Shown here one piece after another: positions 21,490-32,193 of a stretch of DNA of 64,000 bases. Made by a program: the position numbers and the translations under genes. Origin of the DNA: Novosphingobium colocasiae. Its GTDB lineage: Bacteria; Pseudomonadota; Alphaproteobacteria; Sphingomonadales; Sphingomonadaceae. Location: assembly GCF_014652555.1 (NCBI RefSeq), contig NZ_BMZA01000009.1, forward strand, positions 1 to 64,000, given 5' to 3'. The notes below the pieces were generated by a model. That model was given only the letters and a program-made list of their open reading frames with translations. It was not told the origin of the DNA and did not search any database. Within the stretch, counting starts at the first letter, position 1. Each line of letters opens with the position of its first letter.

Positions 21490-23271
21490 ATGGCCACAGA
21501 GACGCAGCTTTATTCACCCTTCCTGTCCGATGCCCTTGTCATCCTTGGCGCCGCCGGCGCGGTCATCCCGGTATTCGCCCGGTTTCGCATCACCCCTGTG
21601 ATCGGCTTCATCCTGATCGGGCTGCTGGTGGGGCCGTTCGGCCTTGGCCGCCATGTCGGGCAATTGCCGTGGCTTTCGTACATGACGATCACCCGACCCG
21701 AAGAACTGGATGTGTTCGCCGAATTCGGCATCATCCTCCTGCTGTTCTCGATCGGGCTGGAACTGTCGTTCGGGCGGCTGTGGGACATGCGGCGGCTGGT
21801 CTTCGGGCTCGGCTCGCTGGAACTGATCGTCATCGGCTCGGCGCTCACCTGCGTGTTCTTCATGCTGGGCCAAGCGCTATCGGGCGCGCTGGCGCTCGGC
21901 CTCGCGCTGGCGCTGTCGTCCACCGCTCTGGTGCTGAAGATCACGAACACCAACACCCCGGTGGGCCGCGCCGCGCTGTCGATGCTGCTGTTCGAGGATA
22001 TCGCGCTGGTGCCGATCATCTTCCTGCTCGGCGCACTCGCCCCCCATGCCGCAGAGGGTGGCGTGGGCAATCTGGTGACTACCGTGATGTGGGGTTCGCT
22101 CGTCGTCGGCGGCCTGCTGGTGCTGGGGCGCTATCTGCTGCCGCCGCTGTTTGCCCAGGCGGCGCGGACCAAGAGCCCGGAGCTGTTCCTGGCCGCCAGC
22201 CTGCTGGTCGTCATCCTCGCCTCGCTCGCCACCGCAGCGGTCGGCCTGTCGCCGATCGTCGGCGCGCTGGTGGCAGGGCTGCTGATCGCGGAAACCGATT
22301 ATCACGCCGAGGTCGAGCAGATCATCGAGCCGTTCAAGGGCCTCGCCCTCGGGGTGTTCCTCATCACCATCGGCATGAGCATCGATCTCGCCATGCTATG
22401 GGACAACCTCGGCCCGATCCTGATGGCGACGGCGGGGGTGATCGTGCTCAAGGCGGTGGTCACCGGGCTGCTGCTGCGGATGATGGGCGCGCGGTCCAGC
22501 ACCTCGGCGGAAACCGGGGTGCTGATGGCCAGCCCATCGGAAACGACGCTGATCGTGCTGTCCGCCGCCACCGCCGCGCAACTGATCGACCAGCCGACCG
22601 CGCAGTTCTGGCAGGTGGTGACGGCGATCGGCCTTACGGTGACGCCGCTGATGGCGCTGGCCGGGCGGATCTTTGCCCGCCGGATAGACCGCGCCGAACC
22701 GGCAGAGCAGCCGCCCGTGCAGGAAGGCCTGCCGCCGTCGATCATCGTCGGCTTCGGACGCGGCGGCAAGCTGGTGGCGGACCTGCTGATCCATCACAAG
22801 CGTCCCTATCTCGCCATCGAGGCCGATGTCGATCTGGTCGCCGCCGGGCGGCGCAAGGGCTACAATGTGTCCTTTTCCGACGCGGCACGGGGCGATGCGC
22901 TGATTCGCGCGGGCGTGGAACATGCCGCCGCCGTGATCCTGACGATGGACGAGCCGGTGATGGCGCAGCGCGTGGTGCGCAAACTGCGCGCCCAGTTCCC
23001 CGCCCTGCCGATCATCGCCCGCGCCCGCGACGTCGATCACGCCGCGCAACTCTACCGGGCCGGCGCGACGCACGCGGTACCCGAAACGCTGGAAAGCACC
23101 CTGCAGATGAGCGAGGCCGTGCTGGTCGAAACCGGCGTGGCGATGGGCCGCATCATCGCCTCCATCCACGAAAAACGCGACGAATTCCGCGATCGGATCA
23201 TGAAGGACGGCGGGTTGGATGAAAAGCCGGCCCTGCGGACCGGATCGATGCCGGCGGCGGAGGGTGTTTGA
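21490..23271 (+). CDS. CPA2-family cation:proton antiporter with RCK (TrkA-N) domain
   Basis: This inner-membrane transporter of 593 residues is of the KefB/KefC/YbaL type. The first 390 residues hold about 12 membrane helices, including the ion-site region LFSIGLELSFGRLW and the motif LALSSTALVLK. The cytosolic domain begins near residue 415 with the Rossmann motif IIVGFGRGGKLVADLL and an acidic strand end (AIEADVD). That domain would bind NAD(H) or another nucleotide to gate transport. The glutathione-specific features of KefC cannot be confirmed. The ion (K+ or Na+) is inferred from the family. It is a single gene. Confidence 0.9.
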   Translation: MATETQLYSPFLSDALVILGAAGAVIPVFARFRITPVIGFILIGLLVGPFGLGRHVGQLPWLSYMTITRPEELDVFAEFGIILLLFSIGLELSFGRLWDMRRLVFGLGSLELIVIGSALTCVFFMLGQALSGALALGLALALSSTALVLKITNTNTPVGRAALSMLLFEDIALVPIIFLLGALAPHAAEGGVGNLVTTVMWGSLVVGGLLVLGRYLLPPLFAQAARTKSPELFLAASLLVVILASLATAAVGLSPIVGALVAGLLIAETDYHAEVEQIIEPFKGLALGVFLITIGMSIDLAMLWDNLGPILMATAGVIVLKAVVTGLLLRMMGARSSTSAETGVLMASPSETTLIVLSAATAAQLIDQPTAQFWQVVTAIGLTVTPLMALAGRIFARRIDRAEPAEQPPVQEGLPPSIIVGFGRGGKLVADLLIHHKRPYLAIEADVDLVAAGRRKGYNVSFSDAARGDALIRAGVEHAAAVILTMDEPVMAQRVVRKLRAQFPALPIIARARDVDHAAQLYRAGATHAVPETLESTLQMSEAVLVETGVAMGRIIASIHEKRDEFRDRIMKDGGLDEKPALRTGSMPAAEGV

Positions 23272-23280
23272 GCGGAGAGC

Positions 23281-23420
23281 GCCCACCCCGCTGCGGCTAA
23301 GGCCTGCAGCCTAAGCCTCGCTCCCCTCCCGCGAGCGGGCGGGGATACTCGCGCTTGCCCTCCCGTTCACGGGAGGGCCGGAAGGCTTGATGATTCATCA
23401 CCTAGCCGGACGGGGTGGGC
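23281..23420 (+). repeat. Intergenic palindromic repeat, copy A
   Basis: This 140-bp element starts GCCCACCCCG and ends CGGGGTGGGC. It contains two GC hairpins (CTCCCGCGAGCGGGCGGGG and CCTCCCGTTCACGGGAGG). It sits between the converging antiporter and glutaminase genes. Very similar copies lie at 27237-27378 (inverted) and 37935-38077. Confidence 0.85.
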
Positions 23421-23440
23421 ACTCCCCACCACGACTCCGT

Positions 23441-24376
23441 TCACCCCCTCGGTTCGAACACTGACCAGCCCGTCTTCTGCACCAGCCGTTCCAGCGCCAG
23501 TTGCCCCAGATGCGAATTGCCGCTGGGGTTGAGGCCGGGCGACCATACCGCGATGCTGGCCACACCCGGTGCGACCGCTAGGATGCCGCCGCCCACTCCG
23601 GACTTTCCGGGCAAGCCGATGCGAAAGGCGAAATCGCCTGAATTGTCGTAGTGCCCGCAAGACATCATCAGCGCATTGATGCGCCGCGAGCGCCGCTCGG
23701 TGACGACGCGGTGCGCGCCAACCCGGCCACCGTCCATCAGGAAGCGCCCGGCCAGCGCCAGTTGCCGGCAGCTCATGGCGAGCGCGCAGAAGTGGAAATA
23801 GACGCCGAGCACCCGCTCCACCGGTCCGTGGATATTGCCGAAAGCGCGCATGTAATTCGCCAGTGCGAAGTTGCGAAAGCCGGTTTCCTGCTCGGCCCAC
23901 GCCACCGTCTCATCGATCGCGATGCTGTCATCGCCCGCCAGTTCGCGCACGAAACGCAGCAGTTGCCCGATCGCCTCGCGCGGCTCCAAGCGGCCCAGCA
24001 GCACGTCGCACACGACGATGGCACCGGCGTTGATGAAGGGATTGCGCGGAATGCCCTGTTCGGTTTCCAACTGGACGATGGAGTTGAACGCCGACCCGGA
24101 AGGCTCGCGCCCCACCCGCTTCCACACCTGATCCCCCACCGCCCCCAGCGCCAGCGTCAGCGCGAAGACCTTGGAGATCGACTGGATCGAAAACGGCTCC
24201 TCGGCATCCCCCGCCGTGTGGAGCGAACCGTCGGCCATGACCACCGCGATGCCGAATTTGGTATGGGGCACCGAAGCGAGCGGCGGGATATAGTCGGCAA
24301 CCTTCCCCCGCACTTCGGCGAAGCGCATTTCCTCGGCGATTTCGGTGATAATGGCGGACAAGTCAGCGATACCCAC
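23441..24376 (-). CDS. glsA: Glutaminase A
   Basis: This serine-beta-lactamase-fold glutaminase converts glutamine to glutamate and ammonia. It has about 311 residues. Family motifs are [13 protein letters not shown], the S-x-x-K catalytic pair in [40 protein letters not shown], and [14 protein letters not shown] near the end. The start is uncertain. The upstream ATG at 24427 lies inside a repeat element and would code the repeat-derived string MGSRLRGND, so I reject it. The GTG at 24376 gives an N-terminus like that of E. coli YneH; an ATG at 24328 is also possible. Confidence 0.9.
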   Translation of the reverse strand: MGIADLSAIITEIAEEMRFAEVRGKVADYIPPLASVPHTKFGIAVVMADGSLHTAGDAEEPFSIQSISKVFALTLALGAVGDQVWKRVGREPSGSAFNSIVQLETEQGIPRNPFINAGAIVVCDVLLGRLEPREAIGQLLRFVRELAGDDSIAIDETVAWAEQETGFRNFALANYMRAFGNIHGPVERVLGVYFHFCALAMSCRQLALAGRFLMDGGRVGAHRVVTERRSRRINALMMSCGHYDNSGDFAFRIGLPGKSGVGGGILAVAPGVASIAVWSPGLNPSGNSHLGQLALERLVQKTGWSVFEPRG

Positions 24377-24399
24377 CTCCGTTCGTGCCCCCCCTTTTT

Positions 24400-24486
24400 C
24401 GTCATTCCCGCGAAGGCGGGAACCCATCTCCTGACGATCCCTGTTGCCCGATCGTCAGTTGGGTCCCCGCTTCCGCGAGGATGACG
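24400..24486. repeat. 87-bp palindromic element with nested hairpin
   Basis: The outer arms start CGTCATTCCCGCGAAGGCGG (24400-24426) and end CCGCTTCCGCGAGGATGACG (24460-24486), complementary with few mismatches. Inside is a perfect 9-bp pair, CTGACGATC (24431-24439) and GATCGTCAG (24450-24458). The whole unit could fold into one long hairpin, and it has the look of a REP or MITE-like element. It lies just upstream of glsA and downstream of alaS. Confidence 0.8.
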
Positions 24487-24507
24487 AGGTAGAGGTGATG
24501 GCAGCGG

Positions 24508-27171
24508 TCACCCCGCCAGCACCGCCCTCACCGCCGCGATCGCATCCGCTGCCTTGTCGCCATCCGGGCCACCGCCCTGCGCCATGTCGGGGCGGCCGCC
24601 GCCGCCCTTGCCGCCCAGCGCCGCAACGCCCGCGCGAACCAGATCGACGGCGCTGATCTGGCCCGTAAGGTCATCGGTGACGGCGGCGGCGATGCTTGCC
24701 TTGCCTTCGTTCACCGCGACCACGGCGGCGACGCCCGAGCCGATGCGCTGCTTGGCCTGATCGAGCAGGCCACGCAGTTCCTTGGGATCGAGGCCATCGA
24801 GCACCTGGCCGGAGAAGGTCACGCCGTTGACCACCTCGTCCGCGTTTTCGGCCTTGGCCGAGCCGCCGCCGAGCGCCAGCGCCTTCTTCGCCTCGGCCAG
24901 TTCGCGTTCCAGCTTGCGGCGCTCATCCAGCAGCGCGGCGACGCGGGCTTCGACATCCTCCGGCGTGGTGCGCAAAGCGCTCGCCGCGCCTTTCAACATA
25001 TCCTCGCGGCCGACCAGCCACTGGCGCGCACCCTCGCCGGTCATCGCCTCGATGCGCCGCACGCCTGACGATACCGCGCTTTCCGAAACGATGCGGAACA
25101 CGCCGATATCGCCGGTGGCGCGCACATGGGTGCCGCCGCACAGTTCGACCGAATAGGCGTTCTCACCCGCCTTGCGGCCCATCGATAGCACGCGCACCTC
25201 GTCGCCGTACTTCTCGCCGAACAGCGCCATCGCACCGGCGGCAATGGCATCGTCGGGCGTCATCAGCCGGGTCAGCACCGGCTCGTTGGCGCGGATTTCC
25301 GCGTTCACCTCGGCCTCGATCGCGGCAATATCATCGGCGGTGAGCGAGACCGGCTGAGAGAAGTCGAAACGCAGCCGCTCTGCCGCGACCATCGAGCCCT
25401 TCTGCGTCACGTGCCCGCCAAGGCGATTGCGCAGCGCCGCGTGCAGCAGGTGCGTCGCGGAATGGTTGGCACGAATGGCATCGCGGCGCTCGACATCGAC
25501 GGTCAGCAGCACCGAATCGCCCACCCGGATCGTTCCGGCCTGAACCGTGCCATGCATCGCATGGAGGCGGCCCAGGGGCTTGGCAGTATCGGCAACCGCG
25601 ATCTGCAGTTCGTCGTTGCCCGCCCCGGGCGCGCCGGTGATCGATCCGGCATCGCCGACCTGGCCGCCGCTTTCGCCGTAGAACGGGGTCTGGTTGGTCA
25701 GCACCACCACGGCATCACCCGCCCCGGCGCTCTCGACTTCCTTGCCGCCGACGACCAGCGCCACCACCCGGCCCTCACCGTGGGTGGCGGTGTAGCCGGT
25801 GAACTCGGTCGCGCCCTCGCGCTCGGCGATGTCGAACCAGATTTCGTTGTCGGCCGCCTGGCCCGAACCCTTCCACGCCGCGCGCGCCGCCGCCTTCTGC
25901 TGCGCCATCGCCGCATCGAAGCCGGCGCGGTCCACGCTCATCCCACGCGGCCGCAGCGCGTCCTCGGTCAGGTCATAGGGGAAGCCGAAAGTGTCGTAGA
26001 GCTTGAACGCGGTCTCGCCCGGAAGTTCGCCACCCTCGGCCATCCCCGCGGTCGCCTCGTCGAGCAGCTTGAGGCCGTTCGACAGGGTGCGGCGGAACTG
26101 CACTTCCTCGCGCTCCAGCGTTTCCTCGATCAGCGGCTGCGCGCGGCCCAGTTCGGGATAGGCCTGGCCCATCTCGGCGACGAGGGCGGGGACCAGCTTG
26201 TGCATCAGCGGGTCTTTCGCGCCCAGCAGGTGCGCGTGGCGCATGGCGCGGCGCATGATCCGGCGCAGCACGTAGCCGCGCCCTTCGTTGCTGGGCAGCA
26301 CGCCATCAGCCAGCAGGAAGCTGGTGGAGCGCAAGTGATCGGCGATCACCCGGTGGCTGGCCTGCCGCTCGCCTTCCGCCTTCACGCCGGTCAGGCTTTC
26401 CGAGGCGGCGATCAGCGCCTTGAACGTATCGATATCGTAGTTGTCATGCACGCCCTGCATGACGGCGGATATGCGTTCCAGCCCCATGCCGGTATCGATC
26501 GACGGCTTGGGCAGGTTGCCGACGATCTCTCCGGCCGCCTGCTCGAACTGCATGAACACCAGGTTCCAGATCTCGATGAAGCGATCGCCGTCCTCTTCGG
26601 GCGATCCGGGCGGGCCGCCCCAGATGTGATCGCCATGATCGAAGAAGATTTCCGAGCAGGGGCCGCACGGGCCGTCATCGCCCATCGACCAGAAGTTGTC
26701 CTTGGTCGGAATGCGGATGATCTTCTGGTCGGGAAGGCCGGCGATCTTCTTCCACAGATCGAAAGCTTCATCATCGGTGTGATAGACCGTGACCAGCAGC
26801 TTATCGACCGGAAGCGCCCATTCCTTCGTCAGCAGGTTCCAGGCGTGGGTGATCGCCTGTTCCTTGAAATAATCGCCGAACGAGAAATTGCCCAGCATCT
26901 CGAAGAAGGTGTGGTGGCGCGCGGTGTAGCCGACGTTGTCGAGATCGTTGTGCTTGCCACCGGCGCGCACCGATTTCTGCGACGAGGTCGCGCGCGGCAC
27001 GCTGCGCGTCTCCAGCCCGGTGAACACGTTTTTGAACGGCACCATGCCCGCATTGACGAACATCAGCGTCGGATCGTTATACGGAACGAGCGGCGCAGAC
27101 TGCACCACTTCGTGCCCGTTCGAGCCGAAGTAATCGAGGAAGGACCGGCGGACTTCGTTAGTCGTGTGCAT
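24508..27171 (-). CDS. alaS: Alanine-tRNA ligase
   Basis: This cytosolic enzyme charges tRNA-Ala with alanine. It is 887 residues, normal for bacteria. The class II catalytic core is at the N-terminus ([40 protein letters not shown]). The editing domain carries [12 protein letters not shown] and the zinc-ligand motif [13 protein letters not shown], and a C-terminal DHHA1-type domain follows. The start at 27171 ([11 protein letters not shown]) matches the family. An in-frame extension to 27357 reads through a repeat element and is rejected. It is divergent from the Tad genes. Confidence 0.97.
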   Translation of the reverse strand: MHTTNEVRRSFLDYFGSNGHEVVQSAPLVPYNDPTLMFVNAGMVPFKNVFTGLETRSVPRATSSQKSVRAGGKHNDLDNVGYTARHHTFFEMLGNFSFGDYFKEQAITHAWNLLTKEWALPVDKLLVTVYHTDDEAFDLWKKIAGLPDQKIIRIPTKDNFWSMGDDGPCGPCSEIFFDHGDHIWGGPPGSPEEDGDRFIEIWNLVFMQFEQAAGEIVGNLPKPSIDTGMGLERISAVMQGVHDNYDIDTFKALIAASESLTGVKAEGERQASHRVIADHLRSTSFLLADGVLPSNEGRGYVLRRIMRRAMRHAHLLGAKDPLMHKLVPALVAEMGQAYPELGRAQPLIEETLEREEVQFRRTLSNGLKLLDEATAGMAEGGELPGETAFKLYDTFGFPYDLTEDALRPRGMSVDRAGFDAAMAQQKAAARAAWKGSGQAADNEIWFDIAEREGATEFTGYTATHGEGRVVALVVGGKEVESAGAGDAVVVLTNQTPFYGESGGQVGDAGSITGAPGAGNDELQIAVADTAKPLGRLHAMHGTVQAGTIRVGDSVLLTVDVERRDAIRANHSATHLLHAALRNRLGGHVTQKGSMVAAERLRFDFSQPVSLTADDIAAIEAEVNAEIRANEPVLTRLMTPDDAIAAGAMALFGEKYGDEVRVLSMGRKAGENAYSVELCGGTHVRATGDIGVFRIVSESAVSSGVRRIEAMTGEGARQWLVGREDMLKGAASALRTTPEDVEARVAALLDERRKLERELAEAKKALALGGGSAKAENADEVVNGVTFSGQVLDGLDPKELRGLLDQAKQRIGSGVAAVVAVNEGKASIAAAVTDDLTGQISAVDLVRAGVAALGGKGGGGRPDMAQGGGPDGDKAADAIAAVRAVLAG

Positions 27172-27236
27172 ACTCGCGCCGATAAGCCACGCGCGCGGGT
27201 GGAGCAAGCGCGAACGCGCGGATATAGGGGGGCATT

Positions 27237-27378
27237 GCCCACCCCGTGCGGCTAGGCGGCAAGCCGCCAAGCCTTCCGGCCCTCCCGTGTACGGGAGGGC
27301 AAGCTCAAGTATCCCCTCCCGTTTACGGGAGGGGCGCGAGACTTGCGTGCGCAGCACGTTAGTCGCAGCGGGGTGGGC
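27237..27378 (-). repeat. Intergenic palindromic repeat, copy B (inverted)
   Basis: This 142-bp copy has the same ends (GCCCACCCCG and CGGGGTGGGC) and two GC hairpins (CCTCCCGTGTACGGGAGG and CCTCCCGTTTACGGGAGG). It is in the opposite orientation to copies A and C. It lies between the divergent alaS and TadE-like genes, so any effect would be on promoter regions, not on transcript ends. The remaining bases of 27172-27460 show no gene. Confidence 0.85.
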
Positions 27379-27460
27379 CTTCGCGACGGTGCGTTCTCAA
27401 GTGGCTTATACCTAACCCCGCTTTACCGCAAATCGAGCGTCGTGGCGCGATACGGGCGGC

Positions 27461-27991
27461 ATGGCCAAGCTTCTCCCGCCCCTCCTACGCCGCCTGCGAG
27501 CCGATGCGCGCGGTGCCTCGGCGATCGAGTTCGCGATGATCGCGCCCGCGCTGTTCGCGGTGCTGGTGGCGACGATCGAGACCTCGCTGGTCTACCTCGC
27601 GCAGGACGGGCTGGAGACCGCAGCGGAAACCGGCAGCCGCCTGCTGCTGACCGGACAGGCGCAATCGGGGCTCACCGCGAGCCAGTTCAGGACCGCCGCC
27701 TGCAGTGCCCTGCCGCCGTACATGACCTGCGCCAACCTGATGGTCGATGTCCGCGTCGCCGGCAGCTTTTCGGCCGCCGATACCGGCATGCCTACGCTGA
27801 CCTACGATTCCGGCGGCAACGTCACCAATGCCTTTTCCTATGCTACCGGCGCGCAAGGGTCGATCGTGGTGCTGCGCCTGCTCTATCTGTGGCCGACCAA
27901 TGCCGGCCCGCTGGGGTTCGCGCTGGCCAACCAGCCGGGCAACAAGCGCCTGCTGGTGGCCACCAGCGTGCTGCGCACGGAAAGCTACTGA
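27461..27991 (+). CDS. TadE-like pilus assembly protein
   Basis: This protein of 176 residues has the TadE pattern: a short basic N-terminus, then a processing-like motif and one hydrophobic helix (GASAIEFAMIAPALFAVLVA). An amphipathic helix (GLETAAETGSRLLLTGQ) and a beta-rich domain outside the membrane follow. TadE and TadF are minor pseudopilins of the Tad/Flp system, matured by a prepilin peptidase at the Gly-Ala-Ser-x-x-x-E site. It is the first gene of a three-gene rightward unit. No flp or cpa genes are seen nearby. Confidence 0.85.
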   Translation: MAKLLPPLLRRLRADARGASAIEFAMIAPALFAVLVATIETSLVYLAQDGLETAAETGSRLLLTGQAQSGLTASQFRTAACSALPPYMTCANLMVDVRVAGSFSAADTGMPTLTYDSGGNVTNAFSYATGAQGSIVVLRLLYLWPTNAGPLGFALANQPGNKRLLVATSVLRTESY

Positions 27992-27992
27992 G

Positions 27993-28535
27993 ATGGCATC
28001 GCGCCGCCCGGCGGAACTGCTGCGCGCCCTCGCCCGCGATTGCGGCGGCACCGCGTTGATCGAGTTTGCCTTCGCCTTTCCCTTCCTGCTCACGCTGTAC
28101 CTGGGGGCCTACCTGTTCACCGATGCCAGCGCCTGCGATCGCAAGGTGACGATCACCGCGCGCGCGCTGGCCGATCTGGCCAGCCGCAGCGCCAGCCTGA
28201 CCGAAAGCGACGTGACTGCGATCCTCAATGCCAGCGCGCAGGTCCTCTCACCCTATCGCTCCGCGAATGCGACGATGGTGCTGAGCGAGGTCCAGGTGAC
28301 GGACGCCACCCACGCCAGGGTCATCTGGAGCCGCACCCTTAACGGCACCGCGCTGGTTGCGAATGCCAGCATCACGACGCCGTCCAACACCGCCGCGACC
28401 GGGACGTACATGATCCTGTCGCGAGTGACGTACCAGTACCGCCCGGTTGCCTGGCTGTGGCCGATGGGGCAGATCAACCTTGCCGATTCGATCCTGATGC
28501 TGCCGCGCAAATCCGATGCGGTGCCGTTGTCATGA
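27993..28535 (+). CDS. Second TadE/TadF-like pilus assembly protein
   Basis: This protein of 180 residues is a paralogue-like partner of the gene before it, with the same design. A basic leader is followed by CGGTALIEFAFAFPFLLTLY and LGAYLFTDAS, and then a periplasmic domain. The Gly-x-x-x-x-x-E processing context is kept. The start is one base after the previous stop, and its own stop overlaps the next start as ATGA, so the three genes form one translational unit. It is probably a minor pseudopilin or an assembly factor. Confidence 0.82.
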   Translation: MASRRPAELLRALARDCGGTALIEFAFAFPFLLTLYLGAYLFTDASACDRKVTITARALADLASRSASLTESDVTAILNASAQVLSPYRSANATMVLSEVQVTDATHARVIWSRTLNGTALVANASITTPSNTAATGTYMILSRVTYQYRPVAWLWPMGQINLADSILMLPRKSDAVPLS

Positions 28536-30043
28536 TCCGCCGCGCCCTCACACTATTGCAGCGCCGTTTCGCCCGCCTGCGGGCCGATGCGCGCGGGAAC
28601 GTCCTGATCCTGACGGCGCTGGCGCTCGTGCCGCTGACGTTCGCGGTCGGCTTCAGCATCGACTATACCCGCGCCATGAAGCTGCGTACGCGGATGAACG
28701 CGGCGGCGGATGCGGCGGCGCTGGCGGCGGTCAACGTGGCGATGATGCAGCAGAGCGACAGCGCCGCCACGGCAGCGGCGCGGGCGATGTTCAATGCGCA
28801 GGTCAGCGGGCTGCCGGGGATGATCTACGATACCGCCAACCCGGCCAACCCCACCGTCACCATCGTGTCCAGCGGCGGGGTCAACATCGGGCGGAAGGTC
28901 ACGGTCAGCTACACCGCGCAGTCGCGCAACCTGTTCGGCGGAGTGCTGGGCAAGGCAACCTTGACGATCAACGGCTCGGTCACCGCCGATGCCACCCGCG
29001 CGCCGCATGTCGATTTCTACCTGTTGATGGACACCTCGCCCTCGATGCTGCTGCCATCGACCACAACGGGCCTCAATTCGATTCGCACGGCGACCGGCTG
29101 CGCGTTCGCCTGCCATACCCAGAACCCGCGATCGGACGGGATCTATGTGCGCAATGCGGCCGGCCGCGACATCTGGCTCGACACGGCGAGCGGGAACTGG
29201 TGCCCGGTGAACGCGACCGACAGCACGTATATCTACTGCACCAGCGGCACGCGATACCGCAAATCAAACGGGCAATACGCCGACAGTTACTGGCTCACCC
29301 GCAATTTTTCGACATTGTTCGGCGGCAGCAACATCACCTTGCGGATCGACGACGAGGAAGCGGCGGCCCAGCAACTGATCCCGTTCGCGATCAACTCTGC
29401 CGCCGGCAACCGCGTGACGTACCGCTTGCAGATGTTCACCTATGACTGGACCCATCCGGGCAATACCCACCCGGTGAAAACGATCACCGGCACCATGGCG
29501 GACGTCAACACCCTGTCCGGCTACGATGTGCCCAATTTCTACGGCCTGCAGGATAACTGGTATATCAACAACTGCCCCACCAGCACCTATTGCAACAGCG
29601 ACATGGGCAGCGAAGTGCACAACGCGCTGGTGCGGATGAACGCGGTGATGGCAACGCCGGGCGATGGCTCCACTGCCGCCGGCCCGCAGGGCGTGCTGTT
29701 CATCATCACTGACGGGATGGCTGATGAAGTCTACAGCGGCACCCGCTGGAACCGCGAATGGAATGCGCAGGACCTGGCGGACTGCACCACCATCAAGAAC
29801 CGCGGCATCCGCATCGCCGTGCTCTATACCGAGTATCTGCCCGAATCGATGACCGGGGATAGCTGGTCACAAGCCAACGTCGCGCCGTACCTTGCCAATG
29901 TGGAGCCCGCGCTGCGCTCTTGCGCCTCGGCCCGGGCGGACGGCACCGCGCTCTACTACAAGGTCACCACCGACGAGAGCATCGCCGATGCCCTGACCTC
30001 GCTGTTTGCCCTGACCGTCCAGACCGCAAGGCTGACGCGGTAA
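28532..30043 (+). CDS. TadG-like protein with von Willebrand factor A domain
   Basis: This protein of 503 residues is the largest of the three Tad-type proteins. The N-terminus has the same membrane anchor (RGNVLILTALALVPLTFAVG) and a helix rich in alanine (MNAAADAAALAAVNVAMMQ). A von Willebrand A domain follows. Its metal-ion-dependent adhesion motif D-x-S-x-S is in YLLMDTSPSMLL, and a conserved acidic turn lies in FIITDGMADEV. Such proteins (TadG or Flp-associated) are thought to anchor or build surface fibres and to bind ligands. Cysteines in TGCAFACHT and NNCPTSTYCNSD may form disulfides. Confidence 0.85.
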   Translation: MIRRALTLLQRRFARLRADARGNVLILTALALVPLTFAVGFSIDYTRAMKLRTRMNAAADAAALAAVNVAMMQQSDSAATAAARAMFNAQVSGLPGMIYDTANPANPTVTIVSSGGVNIGRKVTVSYTAQSRNLFGGVLGKATLTINGSVTADATRAPHVDFYLLMDTSPSMLLPSTTTGLNSIRTATGCAFACHTQNPRSDGIYVRNAAGRDIWLDTASGNWCPVNATDSTYIYCTSGTRYRKSNGQYADSYWLTRNFSTLFGGSNITLRIDDEEAAAQQLIPFAINSAAGNRVTYRLQMFTYDWTHPGNTHPVKTITGTMADVNTLSGYDVPNFYGLQDNWYINNCPTSTYCNSDMGSEVHNALVRMNAVMATPGDGSTAAGPQGVLFIITDGMADEVYSGTRWNREWNAQDLADCTTIKNRGIRIAVLYTEYLPESMTGDSWSQANVAPYLANVEPALRSCASARADGTALYYKVTTDESIADALTSLFALTVQTARLTR

Positions 30044-30233
30044 GCGTCGGCTGAGCACCCCGTTTGCAACAAGGCCGCATGGCACCCCGTTACAGCTCGC
30101 CACCCGCATGTCCGCGCCCGTCGGGGCAGTGCCAACGCGAGCGTGTTTGCGCGCATTACTTCGGCTTGGCCCTCACGCTCATCCTTATCGACGCGATATG
30201 GCAGAGAGTTTTATCCTCACCATCGACGAAATT

Positions 30234-30623
30234 TCAGGCATCCGCCTTATGCAGAATTAACTGGTCAATTTTTCTATTAGAAAAAAGAGAGATCGCTCTA
30301 CGTTCTGCGCAAAAACCGATAGATGCGCACTTGCCGATTATTTTTGCCAATGCCATTGGTTCGTCGTCGGGAGCTAGCTCATCATCACCATAAGCAAAAC
30401 TACAAATTTCTTTTTCGGCAGAAACTGCACAAAAATGCATTACCTTTCGATCAAATTTTTCATCACTTGATCGATAGTTTATTTTAATATTTAAATCTAG
30501 GCGCATTATAATTTTACGCAAAAATGAAGAAGATCTATATTTATCATCGTCAATTTTTAGCGCAAGTAGTAAATCCTTAGCCTTGGCGCTCGCTCTATAA
30601 ATTACGCAAATTTCCCCATCCAT
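30234..30623 (-). CDS. AT-rich orphan gene of unknown function
   Basis: This ORF encodes 129 residues that I do not recognise. Its base composition is clearly more AT-rich than everything around it, and it uses codons rare in this genome (AAA, ATA, TTA). The start at 30623 has AGGG at six bases spacing. The product has no signal peptide or membrane helix. It is lysine-rich at the N-terminus and acidic in the middle (DDELAPDDEP), with four cysteines. The composition suggests recent transfer. Whether it is expressed cannot be told from sequence. Confidence 0.5.
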   Translation of the reverse strand: MDGEICVIYRASAKAKDLLLALKIDDDKYRSSSFLRKIIMRLDLNIKINYRSSDEKFDRKVMHFCAVSAEKEICSFAYGDDELAPDDEPMALAKIIGKCASIGFCAERRAISLFSNRKIDQLILHKADA

Positions 30624-30948
30624 ATGGCACCCTAAGGTTATGTGAATACGCGTCGCTAATGAGCATCACAGTCTATAGAACGCAGATTCCTTTTTCAAAC
30701 AGTCTCTGCCGATCTTAGAGTTAGATCGAGGCGTCCGCACAAATGCCGAACGCGACATCTAATCGCGCCTGTAGCAGGCGTAGCCGATGTCGTGAACGAT
30801 CGGCTGCGTAACAGTCGTGTGCAACGAAACCGACACACCAAACACAGGCCGACGCTTCTTGACATCCCTCGACATGGCAGAAAGTAACTGGCCCCTGCCC
30901 CGTTCATCCGCCCGACCAACCCACCCCCGCCCGATCGCCCAAACGATA
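30624..30948. other. Intergenic stretch without a supported gene
   Basis: No credible coding frame or RNA gene was seen here. There is one short inverted repeat, AGCCGAT / ATCGGCT, near 30780-30804. The left part is AT-rich like the adjacent orphan gene. The right part returns to the GC-rich background. Confidence 0.5.
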
Positions 30949-30980
30949 CCGCCCGCCGGTCCGGATGGACTGGCGGGCGG
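30949..30980 (-). terminator. Probable recA transcription terminator hairpin
   Basis: The arms CCGCCCGCCGGTCC (30949-30962) and GGACTGGCGGGCGG (30967-30980) form a 14-bp stem with one mismatch and a GGAT loop. It begins about 25 bases after the recA stop on the minus strand. The tail is TATCGTTT, with only weak T enrichment. It may therefore work as an intrinsic terminator or simply protect the 3' end. Confidence 0.6.
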
Positions 30981-31005
30981 CTGCAAGCTTGCTTGGGGAC
31001 AGCGC

Positions 31006-32082
<1,077 letters not shown>

Positions 32083-32136
32083 GTCACTTCCCCTTGTGCT
32101 ACCGGCCCGGCCGGAAAGGTCAACGTCGTGGAAAGC

Positions 32137-32174
32137 GATGTATCCTCTTTGTTCACGGAGAACAAGAGGGGAAC
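32137..32174 (-). promoter_or_regulatory. recA promoter with LexA (SOS) box
   Basis: On the minus strand GTTC-CCCTCTT-GTTC (32174-32160) is an exact match to the alphaproteobacterial LexA box GTTC-N7-GTTC. The second half overlaps a -35-like TTGTTC (32165-32160). After 17 bases comes a weak -10, TACATC (32142-32137). LexA bound here would block RNA polymerase. Confidence 0.85.
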
Positions 32175-32193
32175 TTTGGCGGATTACCTATTT

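Noticed and set aside
27172-27357. N-terminal extension of alaS
   Set aside because: It is translated from the 142-bp repeat. The family start is [11 protein letters not shown].
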